Source: Tachypleus tridentatus (lineage: Eukaryota > Arthropoda > Merostomata > Xiphosura > Limulidae). From it: 64,000 bases of DNA. A program made the translations under genes and the position numbers. Where the stretch lies: assembly GCF_004210375.1 (NCBI RefSeq), contig NC_134833.1:19833396-19897395 (forward strand), written 5' to 3'. A model generated the notes under the pieces. That model was not told where the DNA came from. It saw nothing but the letters and a program-made list of their open reading frames with translations, and did no database searches. This document shows, piece by piece, positions 12,161 through 21,985 of the stretch (positions are counted from its first letter, which is position 1; every line of letters starts with the position of its first letter).

Positions 12161-12372
12161 TATGGTCTTAAACTTTTGACCAGCTAGTATTTAGGCTAAT
12201 ACCATAGTGTTTATATTTTCCTTATTAAATGCTAAAAAAGTTTTTTATTTTTATTTTTCATTTTCTTATTTTCATCTTTCGAAGCTCTACTCAAATAAGT
12301 GGTTGAGTCTAACAACGCAAAATGCATATTTTTTCTTTATGTTTATTTGCCTTAAGATTTTGGCCAGCAGTG
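12161..12372 (-). repeat. Right inverted repeat of the Tc1 element
   Basis: Mirror of the left repeat, ending CCTTAAGATTTTGGCCAGCA-GTG before TA and a (TA)n run at 12371-12388. The insertion appears to have used a TA-rich site, or the microsatellite grew afterwards. Confidence 0.92.
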
Positions 12373-12669
12373 TATATATATATATATACGAAAATATATC
12401 GGAGATGCAAATTTTTCAGAAATTTGTAAACCAGTAACAATCTGTAACTCATCAATGTACACCATAGCACCATCAGAGAAGGAATGCTCGTTATTTTCAA
12501 CACACACATAAAAACATTCGAGAGACGTTAGAATTATTAGGATAGCTACTGCATATCCGGGTATTTATATACTAATAAGGATATACTTTCTAAAAAACAC
12601 CGAGTAAAAAGTATTTGACGACGGTAAACTTAGGTCTGTAGGTGAGTAAATATCAGAACAGAGATCGAT

Positions 12670-12946
12670 TTGGTTTGGTTTGCTTTGAATTTCGCGCAAA
12701 GCTACACGAGGGCTATCTGCCCTAGACGTCCTTAATTTAGCAGTGTAAGAGTAGAGGGAAGGCAGCTAGTCATCACCACCCACCATCAACTTTTGGGTTA
12801 CTTTTACCAACAAATAGTGGGATTGATCGTCACATTATAACGCCCCCATGGTTGAAACAGCAAGCATGTTTGGTGTGACGAGGATTTGAGCCCGCGACCC
12901 TTAGATTACGACTCGAGTGCCTTAACCACCTGGCCATGCTGGGGCC
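12670..12946 (-). repeat. Full-length SINE-A with target duplication
   Basis: Minus-strand SINE-A from TTTGAATTTCGCGCAAAGCT to GGCCATGCTGGGGCC. It is flanked by the 10-bp direct repeat AGAGATCGAT at 12660-12669 and 12951-12960. Confidence 0.92.
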
Positions 12947-12960
12947 TCAAAGAGATCGAT

Positions 12961-13568
12961 CATATTAGGTTATTAGAACAGAAGTTTTTTTTAGAAGCTA
13001 TTTGAAAAATTACCGAAGTTAAAGCCTAATTTAAACAATTTTCAGATCTGAGAAAACATCATGCATTCCTAATAATTTATCTCATAGACCTGTTTTTGTT
13101 TATTTGCATTCGTTAAAACAGCCCTACACCCTTCCCCACACACATATATTACAACCATATTTTCGTAAGTTTTACTATTTGAACGTTTCATATATAATTT
13201 TGTTATAATAAAATTTATCTGCTATGCACCATTCTAAATGTAATATACACTCAAGTTTGAGCTTTAAATTAATTTAAAAATCAGCTTGTTCAATCAAAGA
13301 TATTATGCCTTCATGCCAGTCTTGTTCATAAGCCGTCTTTAATCTTCCATGAAATCCAAGAGTAAATTAGTCTGTTGTTTATTCCCTGCAGCATTTATTA
13401 ATAATTTAATTATTAAATCAGTAATTTAATATCATTCTTCCAGCTTGGAATGTTCACTCCAACTCTCGTTATTTAAACTGTTTCCGCCTCATGACAAAGT
13501 AACATGTTAAATGTGTGGAAATGGTAATTACAAGTTCAACAGTTTGAGTTTTTTTCTTTATAAAAGCC
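12961..13568. other. AT-rich intergenic DNA, nothing recognised
   Basis: No exon, SINE or tandem repeat could be identified. Confidence 0.5.
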
Positions 13569-13690
13569 CCCTCTAGAACAACGGTAAGTCTACGAATTTA
13601 CAACGCTAAAATTAGGGGTTCGATTCCCATCGGTGGGCTCAGCAGATAGTTCGATGTGGCTTTGCTCTAAGAAGAACACACACACACATT
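13569..13690 (+). repeat. SINE-C copy
   Basis: Reads CTAGAACAACGGTAAGTCTA, TTTACAACGCTAAAATTAGG, GGTTCGATTCCCATCGGTGG, then CAGCAGATAG and GATGTGGCTTTGCTCTAAGA with a terminal (AC)n tail. Related to SINE-B in the head but with a different body and tail. Confidence 0.8.
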
Positions 13691-13821
13691 CTTTGAAAGG
13701 TCTTAACAAATGGCTTCCATTTTTAATTACTTTTAATCAAAATAACAAACACTTGTGCTTTAGTATATCAAAGTCATCGTTTGAAACCTTCCTGACAAAC
13801 AAAATAAAGAAGAATATTAAA

Positions 13822-14101
13822 GGCCCCGGCATTGCCAGGTGGGTTAAGGCACTCGACTCATATCCGAGGGTGGCGAGTTCGAATCCCTGTCGTACCAAAA
13901 GTGCTCGCTCTTTCAGCAGTAGGGGCGTTATAATGTTCGGTCAATCCCACTATTTGTTATTAAAAGAGTAGTCCAAGAGTTGGCAGTGAGTGGTGATGAC
14001 TAGCTGCCTTTCCTCTAGTCTTACACTGCTAACTTAGGGATGGCTAGCGCAGATAGCTCTCGTGTAGGTTTGCACGAAATTCACAAGACAAACAAACAAA
14101 C
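13822..14101 (+). repeat. Full-length SINE-A with target duplication
   Basis: Head GGCCCCGGCATTGCCAGG, B box GAGTTCGAATCCC, full body, and tail ACAAACAAACAAAC. It is flanked by AATATTAAA at 13813-13821 and 14102-14110. Confidence 0.92.
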
Positions 14102-14110
14102 AATATTAAA

Positions 14111-15179
14111 ATAACACACACACAAAGGAAAGGATACACTTTTTATTATACCAGCTGAAAGAATTAGCTCCAATTATTTTGTTTCGAAGGCTACTCTTGT
14201 GAACATTATTCAGAGATTTTCAGCTTTGTTTTGTTTCATTTTCAGATACCAGGTGTTATTTGAACATAATATTATTTTTGAGAAACTATCCTATTTTATA
14301 CTAGATTAATTTTCTCAGTTATTTTCCTTGTTTTATGAGAACCTAAGTGTGACAGAAGTGAAAAAAAAAGGAATTTCTGACATACTTTTGTGATTATTAT
14401 GGCTCTCCTTGGATATTCCATCCATAAGAATCTATGCAAGATTTTTGCCATGTATTGGTCACACTGACACACATAAGGTCAACTTTCACATCCTTTCGTG
14501 ATCATACGTGTCTTAAGGTGCTAACTTGTTGTTATTAAAAGTGATTACCGAATTCTTTTCTGTACAGTAAATATACCGTCAGCACAAGTCGATAGACACG
14601 CAATGCATTTGGAGTTCAAAGGCCAGTATTAACAGAGGGCTAAGTACACATATTCATTATTTGGAAGAAAACCTGTAGATAGAGGCATCTGAACCAACAA
14701 TATTTGTTTTCATACACACGATAAAAAAACAACAACACACACACAAAACACAAACAACGATAGTTCTTTTGACTATGTTGGAGGTTAATACGTCTATTGG
14801 CGCGTTGATTTATATAGTTTAAGGGGAGATTCTCGAATGTTCAACAATGTTCGAAAACACGTTAGACTTTTCGTAAAACAAATATTGTTGATTATTAAGA
14901 ACTCTGTTTGTGTAATGTGATGAACTGCTACATATTTTTTTGATAAGAGAGTGAAGCCAATGGAAATTTTGTGCATACACTCTCATGTAACACACATTAA
15001 AGTTTCATTCTTTAAATACTGTTTAAAATAGGTAAATTACTGGTGCGTGACTCGTACTAAAATTTTCCAAACTAGAAAAAAAAACAATACCGAAAACAAT
15101 AACCAATACGTGTTTTAACAAATGAAAACTAAAAAGTCAAACCATATCAGAGTTTAACTGTGTGTTATTAATGTATCTG
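14111..15179. other. AT-rich intergenic DNA
   Basis: Contains short AC and AAC runs near 14111-14124 and 14733-14756. No exon or larger repeat was recognised. Confidence 0.5.
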
Positions 15180-15420
15180 CTTTGGCGTGGTTTATTGGTT
15201 ACAGACGGTGAGAGAAAAGTCCAAGGTTCGAGTTGCGATTTATTGCGAAATATACTCCGCGTATTTAAGTTTGGGGAAACTATGACTGTGATAGTCAATT
15301 CTTTACACGGATAAAATCAGCTGTTTTGACGACAGGTGCCGTTAAACGGCGTCTCTATTTTGTCAGCAGTTTAAAATTAGTGATAGCTAATACGCGTAAA
15401 CTTTGGGGTTTCTGACCCAG
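15180..15420 (+). repeat. Possible degenerate tRNA-like SINE
   Basis: A GGCGTGGTTTATTGGTTACA head-like stretch and a GGTTCGAGTTGCG B-box-like stretch are followed by GTCTCTAT and TTTAAAATTAGTGATAGCTA. The layout resembles a worn relative of SINE-A. Confidence 0.4.
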
Positions 15421-15547
15421 TCTCTTAGTTTATAAATCGTATAAAATTATGGTTCAGATTGAAAAGTGTTAATTTTATGAACCATTTTAAAGAATTTCCA
15501 AATCTGTACCGCACTAATGATAAGTATTAAGTTCATTTTGGACATCT

Positions 15548-17434
15548 AGTACCACAATGGATATCTGAACCTTCTGAATGTCATACTATCACAAGTACCA
15601 CAATGGATATCTGAACCTTCTGAATGTCATACTATCACAAGTACCACAATGGATATCTGAACCTTCTGAATGTCATACTATCACAAGTACCACAATGGAT
15701 ATCTGAACCTTCTGAATGTCGTACTATCACAAGTACCACAATGGATATCTGAACCTTCTGAATGTCATACTATCACAAGTACCACAATGGATATCTGAAC
15801 CTTCTGAATGTCATACTATCACAAGTACCACAATGGATATCTGAACCTTCTGAATGTCATACTATCACAAGTACCACAATGGATATCTGAACCTTCTGAA
15901 TGTCATACTATCACAAGTACCACAATGGATATCTGAACCTTCTGAATGTCATACTATCACAAGTACCACAATGGATATCTGAACCTTCTGAATGTCGTAC
16001 TATCACAAGTACCACAATGGATATCTGAACCTTCTGAATGTCGTACTATCACAAGTACCACAATGGATATCTGAACCTTCTGAATGTCATACTATCACAA
16101 GTACCACAATGGATATCTGAACCTTCTGAATGTCATACTATCACAAGTACCACAATGGATATCTGAACCTTCTGAATGTCATACTATCACAAGTACCACA
16201 ATGGATATCTGAACCTTCTGAATGTCATACTATCACAAGTACCACAATGGATATCTGAACCTTCTGAATGTCATACTATCACAAGTACCACAATGGATAT
16301 CTGAACCTTCTGAATGTCATACTTTCACAAGTACCACAATGGATATCTGAACCTTCTGAATGTCATACTATCACAAGTACCACAATGGATATCTGAACCT
16401 TCTGAATGTCGTACTATCACAAGTACCACAATGGATATCTGAACCTTCTGAATGTCATACTATCACAAGTACCACAATGGATATCTGAACCTTCTGAATG
16501 TCATACTATCACAAGTACCACAATGGATATCTGAACCTTCTGAATGTCATACTTTCACAAGTACCACAATGGATATCTGAACCTTCTGAATGTCATACTA
16601 TCACAAGTACCACAATGGATATCTGAACCTTCTGAATGTCATACTATCACAAGTACCACAATGGATATCTGAACCTTCTGAATGTCATACTATCACAAGT
16701 ACCACAATGGATATCTGAACCTTCTGAATGTCATACTATCACAAGTACCACAATGGATATCTGAACCTTCTGAATGCCATACTATCACAAGTACCACAAT
16801 GGATATCTGAACCTTCTGAATGTCATACTATCACAAGTACCACAATGGATATCTGAACCTTCTGAATGTCATACTATCACAAGTACCACAATGGATATCT
16901 GAACCTTCTGAATGTCATACTATCACAAGTACCACAATGGATATCTGAACCTTCTGAATGTCATACTATCACAAGTACCACAATGGATATCTGAACCTTC
17001 TGAATGTCATACTATCACAAGTACCACAATGGATATCTGAACCTTCTGAATGTCATACTATCACAAGTACCACAATGGATATCTGAACCTTCTGAATGTC
17101 ATACTATCACAAGTACCACAATGGATATCTGAACCTTCTGAATGTCATACTATCACAAGTACCACAATGGATATCTGAACCTTCTGAATGTCATACTATC
17201 ACAAGTACCACAATGGATATCTGAACCTTCTGAATGTCATACTATCACAAGTACCACAATGGATATCTGAACCTTCTGAATGTCATACTATCACAAGTAC
17301 CACAATGGATATCTGAACCTTCTGAATGTCATACTATCACAAGTACCACAATGGATATCTGAACCTTCTGAATGTCGTACTATCACAAGTACCACAATGG
17401 ATATCTGAACCTTCTGAATGTCATAGTATCACAA
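15548..17434 (+). repeat. 46-bp satellite-like array, 41 copies without indels
   Basis: Monomer AGTACCACAATGGATATCTG / AACCTTCTGAATGTCATACT / ATCACA. The ACCACAATGG anchor runs from 15551 to 17391, exactly 40 periods of 46 bp, so no net length change has occurred. Variation is limited to a few substitutions: GTCGTAC for GTCATAC near 15720, 15995, 16041, 16409 and 17375; CTTTCAC for CTATCAC near 16321 and 16551; GCCAT once near 16775. This near-identity suggests recent homogenisation or recent expansion. Confidence 0.97.
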
Positions 17435-17565
17435 TATCGTCGTGATAGGCAATAACTTCAAGTGTGTTGTGGTCAGTTAAACATGCCAATCCTGTTAGCT
17501 ATCCCTAATTAATTAAGGTAAGCTGAGTTATTGTTTTAATAGGGTGGTTGGGCTTTCTTATTGTG

Positions 17566-17576
17566 TCGCTGTTTTC
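17566..17576 (+). repeat. Target-site copy 1 of the double SINE insertion
   Basis: TCGCTGTTTTC. The same sequence is at 17859-17869, and TCGCTATTTTC (one mismatch) is at 18143-18153. Confidence 0.85.
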
Positions 17577-17858
17577 GGGCCCGGCATGGCCTAGCGCGTT
17601 AAGGCGTGCACTTCGTAATCTGAGGGTCGCGGGTTCGCGCCCGAGTCGCGCCAAACATGCTCGCCCTCCCAGCCGTGGGGCGTTATAATGTGACGGTCAA
17701 TCCCACTATTCGTTGGTAAAAGAGTAGCCCAAGAGTTGGCGGTGGGTGGTGATGACTAGCTGCCTTCCCTCTAGTCTTACACTGCTAAATTAGGGACGGC
17801 TAGCACAGATAGCCCTCGAGTAGCTTTGTGCGAAATTCCAAAAAAACAAACAAACAAA
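17577..17858 (+). repeat. Full-length SINE-A, 'CGCGTT' subfamily
   Basis: Head GGCCCGGCATGGCCTAGCGC, GTTAAGGCGTGCACTTCGTA, and a GGTTCGCGCCCGAGTCGCGC B-box region. These differ from ordinary SINE-A in a way shared with the copy at 34865. Ends in an AAAC tail. It has an 11-bp target duplication at 17566 and 17859. Confidence 0.92.
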
Positions 17859-17869
17859 TCGCTGTTTTC

Positions 17870-18142
17870 TGTTTGTTTGTTGTTGTTTTTTAATTTCGCG
17901 CAAAGCTACTCGAGAAATATCTGCGCTAGCCGTCCCTAAGACTAGAAGGAAGGCAGCTAGTCATCACCACCAACCAAAAACTCTTGGGCTACTCTTTTAC
18001 CAACAAATAGTGGGATTGACTGTCACATTATAACGCCTCCAAGGCTGAAAGGGGGCGAGCATGTTTTGTGCGACCGGGATTCGAACCCGCGACCCTCGGG
18101 TTACGAGTCGAACGCTTTATCCCACCAGGCCATGCCGGGGCC
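17870..18142 (-). repeat. SINE-A in inverted orientation, tail to tail with the previous copy
   Basis: Minus-strand SINE-A from a TTTGTTTGTT tail to GGCCATGCCGGGGCC. It lies between TCGCTGTTTTCTG (17859-17871) and TCGCTATTTTCTG (18143-18155). A segment ('TTTAGCAGTGT') is missing in the body. With the preceding copy it forms an inverted repeat with arms of about 270 bp and a spacer near 12 bp. Confidence 0.9.
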
Positions 18143-18155
18143 TCGCTATTTTCTG

Positions 18156-18776
18156 GATTCATGCAGTACGTGCTGATCTCTGATCAATAAATAACACCTA
18201 CTTGCAAGAAAACACAAACCCATACCAGAAGTACCGGACTATTGTTTCACTGCAATTTGTGCGAACCAGGTAGGCACGGCACAAGTAGATAATTTGAACA
18301 CAGTTAGATAACATTCGAACTAGAGATTTCGTTTATAGAAATGTAGCGTTAATGGAATTTGTTTTAAGCTAGGTTTTAATAATTCAGATGAGAAACTGTG
18401 TCCATGGAGCGTGACCTACTTATTGTCTCTAATATCGGTTTTGCAAATTAAACAGTACCACCTAATAAAAACTACGGATTGTGATAGATTAATAAAACTA
18501 TCTGAAAATAGTTTTATCAGATACTCAAAATAAAATACGTTTTCAACTGGCACCACGTGCGTGCTCCTCATTCTAAAATTAGTTTTCTTTTTTCTTATTG
18601 TCCCAGTATTTAAGGACTGACAGTGTCTTGTAGATTTTGGTCGCATTATGACACGAGACGTGACTATTTCTTTTATTATGAAGCGTATTAATAACAAGAA
18701 GAAATAACATAGCATCATATATTACTGATTATTAACATTAGATTTATCGTACGTGAATAAATAAGGAATATTAACT
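18156..18776. other. AT-rich intergenic DNA, nothing recognised
   Basis: An open frame at 18416-18718 on the minus strand has no recognisable domain and is considered chance. Confidence 0.5.
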
Positions 18777-18893
18777 GGTTTGTTGTTGTTAACCAGAAAG
18801 TGACACAATGAGCATCTGAGTTGTGCCCACTACGAGTGTGTTGAAACCGATTTTTAGCATCGTAAGCCCACAGACTAGCCGCTGAGCAAGTGG
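18777..18893 (-). repeat. SINE-B copy, diverged
   Basis: TTGTTGTTGTTAACCAGAAA tail side, TTGAAACCGATTTTTAGCAT middle, and GCCCACAGACTAGCCGCTGA head on the + strand. Confidence 0.75.
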
Positions 18894-18899
18894 GGGATA

Positions 18900-19849
18900 G
18901 GGTAACACGTTACATAACATTATTCCATCTAAGGCCATTGTACATGAACTGATGCATAAATAAAACAGACCAGTTTTGAGTATGTTGACAGTAAATACGA
19001 CAACCCCACGAGGATCAGAAATGTGCTTGTCCTTGTTGTTATATAGAGAGGAATGCGGCCAGGTCAACCATTTAAAACTTTCATGTTTCACGAAACCCAC
19101 ACACACAAAAAACAACAACAACAACCACGTAATCAGTATTAGAACGCCCCCTTCCACCTCTCTGATGAGAAAAAAACACCAAAATTTTTACCGTGACCCA
19201 TTTGGGTTAGATTGGCACTATTTTCAAACTAAAGAGAGTTTCTAACACGTTTTCGATGTCCATCAAGAATCCCCTCTTCATTTACCTGGTGTCACGATTG
19301 AAACACGAAATATGCCGCAGTAATGGATCAATCTACTATCTCCTTCAGTGAAGCTGTCTCAAGAAGTGAACCTCTTGACCTCGAAGAACGTTTGACATAT
19401 ATATGACCTCTAGAGATGCTGAAACGTCCTTGAACTTCCTATTTATCTACCTACTTGGTCTCCTATATTTATTAGGTAATCACTGACTTATCATTGCGCA
19501 GCTGGTTGGCTACAATTCGAAATCGGATCTTTTTAGCAAAACTTTGTGGATTTATTGTTATTTGTGTCTTAGTTTTGAAAATATTATTAATAGCATAATA
19601 ACTTAAGCTTGTGATGTGATAAATTAAAATACATTACAACTTATATGCATTGCACAACTCTTAATTTTTACAAAACGAATTTAACTCACAGTGTGTATTC
19701 AGTAAAGATTTTAAACTGATAATTTATAGTAATTAATTTAATATCATTATTCTGATCACGTGGTTTGAGTATTAAAATATTTTGTGGAATGCACAATAAG
19801 TACGTTGGCAAAATTAATTTGTATTTATTATTAATCAACTAACTGTTGT
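18900..19849. other. AT-rich intergenic DNA, nothing recognised
   Basis: AAC-type runs occur near 19108-19122. No exon or family-level repeat was seen; the open frames here look like chance. Confidence 0.5.
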
Positions 19850-20060
19850 GGCTCGGTATGGTTAGGTGGTTAGGGTGCTCGGGTCATAATCTGAGGGTCG
19901 CTGGGTCGAATTCCAGTCGCGTCAAACATGATCGCTCTTTCAGCCATGGGGGCGTTATAACGTAACTGTCAATCCCAGTATTCGTTGGTAAAAGAGTAGC
20001 CCAAGTGTTGGCGGTGGATAGTGACGACTAACTGCATTCTCTCTAGTCTTACGCTTCTAG
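19850..20060 (+). repeat. SINE-A copy, 3' truncated
   Basis: Head GGCTCGGTATGGTTAGGTGG, B box GGGTCGAATTCCAG, body up to TCTCTAGTCTTACGC. The final ~60 bp and tail are absent. Confidence 0.85.
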
Positions 20061-20168
20061 ACCCACTCAATGAACCTAAATACGGACACTTAAAAAGGTG
20101 AACCAGCGACCTTTGCTGCATGTCAAAATATTAAATTAAGAAAAAGCACAAACTCTTTATTTTGTTAT

Positions 20169-20302
20169 GTAAGCCTTCCAGTGGCTCAACGGCATGTCTG
20201 TGGACTTACAACGCTAAAATCCGGGTTTCGATACCCGCGGTGGGCAGAGCACAGATAGCCCATTGTGTAGCTTTGCGCATAATACAAAACAACAACAACA
20301 AT
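20169..20302 (+). repeat. Full-length SINE-B with AAC tail and target duplication
   Basis: CCAGTGGCTCAACGGCATGT, GGACTTACAACGCTAAAATC, GGGTTTCGATACCCGCGGTG, GGCAGAGCACAGATAGCCCA, ending in (AAC)n. The flanks TTGTTATGTAA before the head and after the tail form a target duplication. Confidence 0.92.
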
Positions 20303-20329
20303 TGTTATGTAAAATAAATAAGTAAATTG

Positions 20330-20440
20330 GTACACAAGTCTATGGATTTACAACCCTAAAATCAAGGGTTCGATTCCCCTCAGTGGACTCAGCAGAGACC
20401 CCGAAATGGCTTTGTTAAAAAAAAAACACACATACGTACA
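20330..20440 (+). repeat. SINE-C copy
   Basis: TCTATGGATTTACAACCCTA, AAGGGTTCGATTCCCCTCAG, GACTCAGCAGAG, GAAATGGCTTTGTTAAAA and a CACACATAC tail. It lies only about 30 bp after a SINE-B. Confidence 0.75.
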
Positions 20441-21350
20441 TAAACACTAAAATACCGGTTTCATGTCTTAAACGATTGTCTTAGATTTTTATAACGGTTT
20501 CGTATCTTCAAGGAACTTTTAGGTTTTAAAATAAAAATCTCTTTAAGATGTACTTAACAGCGTAAAACTATATATGTTCCATAATTATGTTTGGCAGTGC
20601 ACGTTATGAATATGCATTACGTGCGTTTCGTAAGAAACTATACATTGGGAATGAATACTACATTAAGAACCCTGCTTGAATTTTGCTGTTGGTTGTGGTT
20701 AGATATCGTGACCAAATCCTATTATCTTATAAATTGAAATAATTTCTCAAGAAGTCTGAAAATTTATGCAACGAGATTACACTGTCTGCTTACTAGACTT
20801 GAGTGGATGAGTTGTCAAAAAGGGTAACTGATAAGACAGCGTGGTCTCTGCAGACTAATCAATGCTGTAATATTAAACTGTCACTCATTTTCGTTTAATC
20901 TCCGTTTACAGAAGTAATACAAATGATAAGCCTAGTCTCTGTGAGAGTACGATACTTATTTTGTTTTTTAAATGAAATACTCATAAGAATGGACACGCAC
21001 AAAACATTAGCATAACCACGTGTTTGCCTGGTCAAACATCCAATAACAAAAAACAACAAAAAACAGCTCATACCAAAGGAACGTGCATATGAAGTACGTT
21101 CATTTGAGATAAGATAAGAAGACAAATTAACTTATTTAAATAATAGTAACGTTTTGTTTTCAAACTTCGTATTAAATTTATGTTTTTCGAATGAGACAGC
21201 TAGAAATGCAATGCAGTTGTCCTGTTCTATCTAAAACTCAAAACGTAGTGTATATTCTGTTGTTTTTTTATACTTTTAGAGATAAAATATTCACTCAAAC
21301 TTATATTCATCTCAACATCAGTAATCTTTAACCACGAACCTGGTAAGGAA
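20441..21350. other. AT-rich intergenic DNA, nothing recognised
   Basis: No exon, SINE or array was identified here. Confidence 0.5.
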
Positions 21351-21985
21351 GACTGTATATTAGGTGCCGTACAGATAAATTAGGTGCAGTACAGAAACAT
21401 TGGGTGCAATATAAATATATTAGGCACAGTATAGACATATTAGGCGCTATACAGACATACTAGGTGCCGTACAGATATATTAGGTGCTGTACAGACATAT
21501 TAGGTGCCGTACAGATATATTAGGTGCTGTACAGATATATTAGGTGCTATACAGACATATTAGGTGCGGTACAGACATATAGGGTGCAGTAGAGATATAT
21601 TAGGTGCCGTACAGACCTATTAGGTGCAGTACAGATATATTAGATGCAGTACAGACATATTAAGTGCCGTACAGATATATTAGGTGCTGTACAGACATAT
21701 TAGCTGCCGTACAGATATCTTAGGGGCAGTACAGACATATTAGATGCAGCACAGACATATTAGGTGCCGTACAGATATATTAGTTGCTGTACAGACATAT
21801 TAGGTGCAGTACAGACATATTAGATGCTGTATAGACATATTAGCTGCCGTACAGATATATTAGGGGCAGTACAGATATAGTAGGTGCAGTATGGATATAT
21901 TAGGTGCAGCATAGTTATATTAGGTGTAGTAAAGATATATTAAGCCGTACAGATATATAAGGTGCCATATAGACTTATTAGGCGA
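21351..21985 (+). repeat. 20-bp tandem array, about 31 copies
   Basis: Monomer TAGGTGCCGTACAGATATAT, with alternating CAGATATAT/CAGACATAT and GCCGT/GCTGT/GCAGT variants that suggest 40-bp double units in places. Substitution load is high, so the array is older than the 46-bp array. Confidence 0.93.

Larger units (their letters stand above)
10829..12372 (+). mobile_element. Tc1/mariner transposon with IR/DR-type ends (complete, inactive)
   Basis: A 1544-bp element bounded by TA on both sides (10827-10828 and 12373-12374), as expected for Tc1/mariner insertion. The ends are inverted repeats of about 210 bp, at 10829-11038 and 12161-12372. Each repeat carries an outer motif (CTGCTGGCCAAAATCTTAAG) and a similar inner motif (AGCTGGTCTAAAGTTTAAGA) about 180 bp further in. 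This is the IR/DR layout, in which two transposase sites sit in each end. The two ends remain very similar by eye with scattered substitutions and small indels. The interior holds one transposase pseudogene on the + strand. Confidence 0.95.

Noticed and set aside
17577-17650. Functional tRNA gene (tRNA-like head with A and B boxes)
   Set aside because: The same head recurs at least 20 times attached to one body and an AAAC tail, and the acceptor stem does not pair well; it is a SINE.
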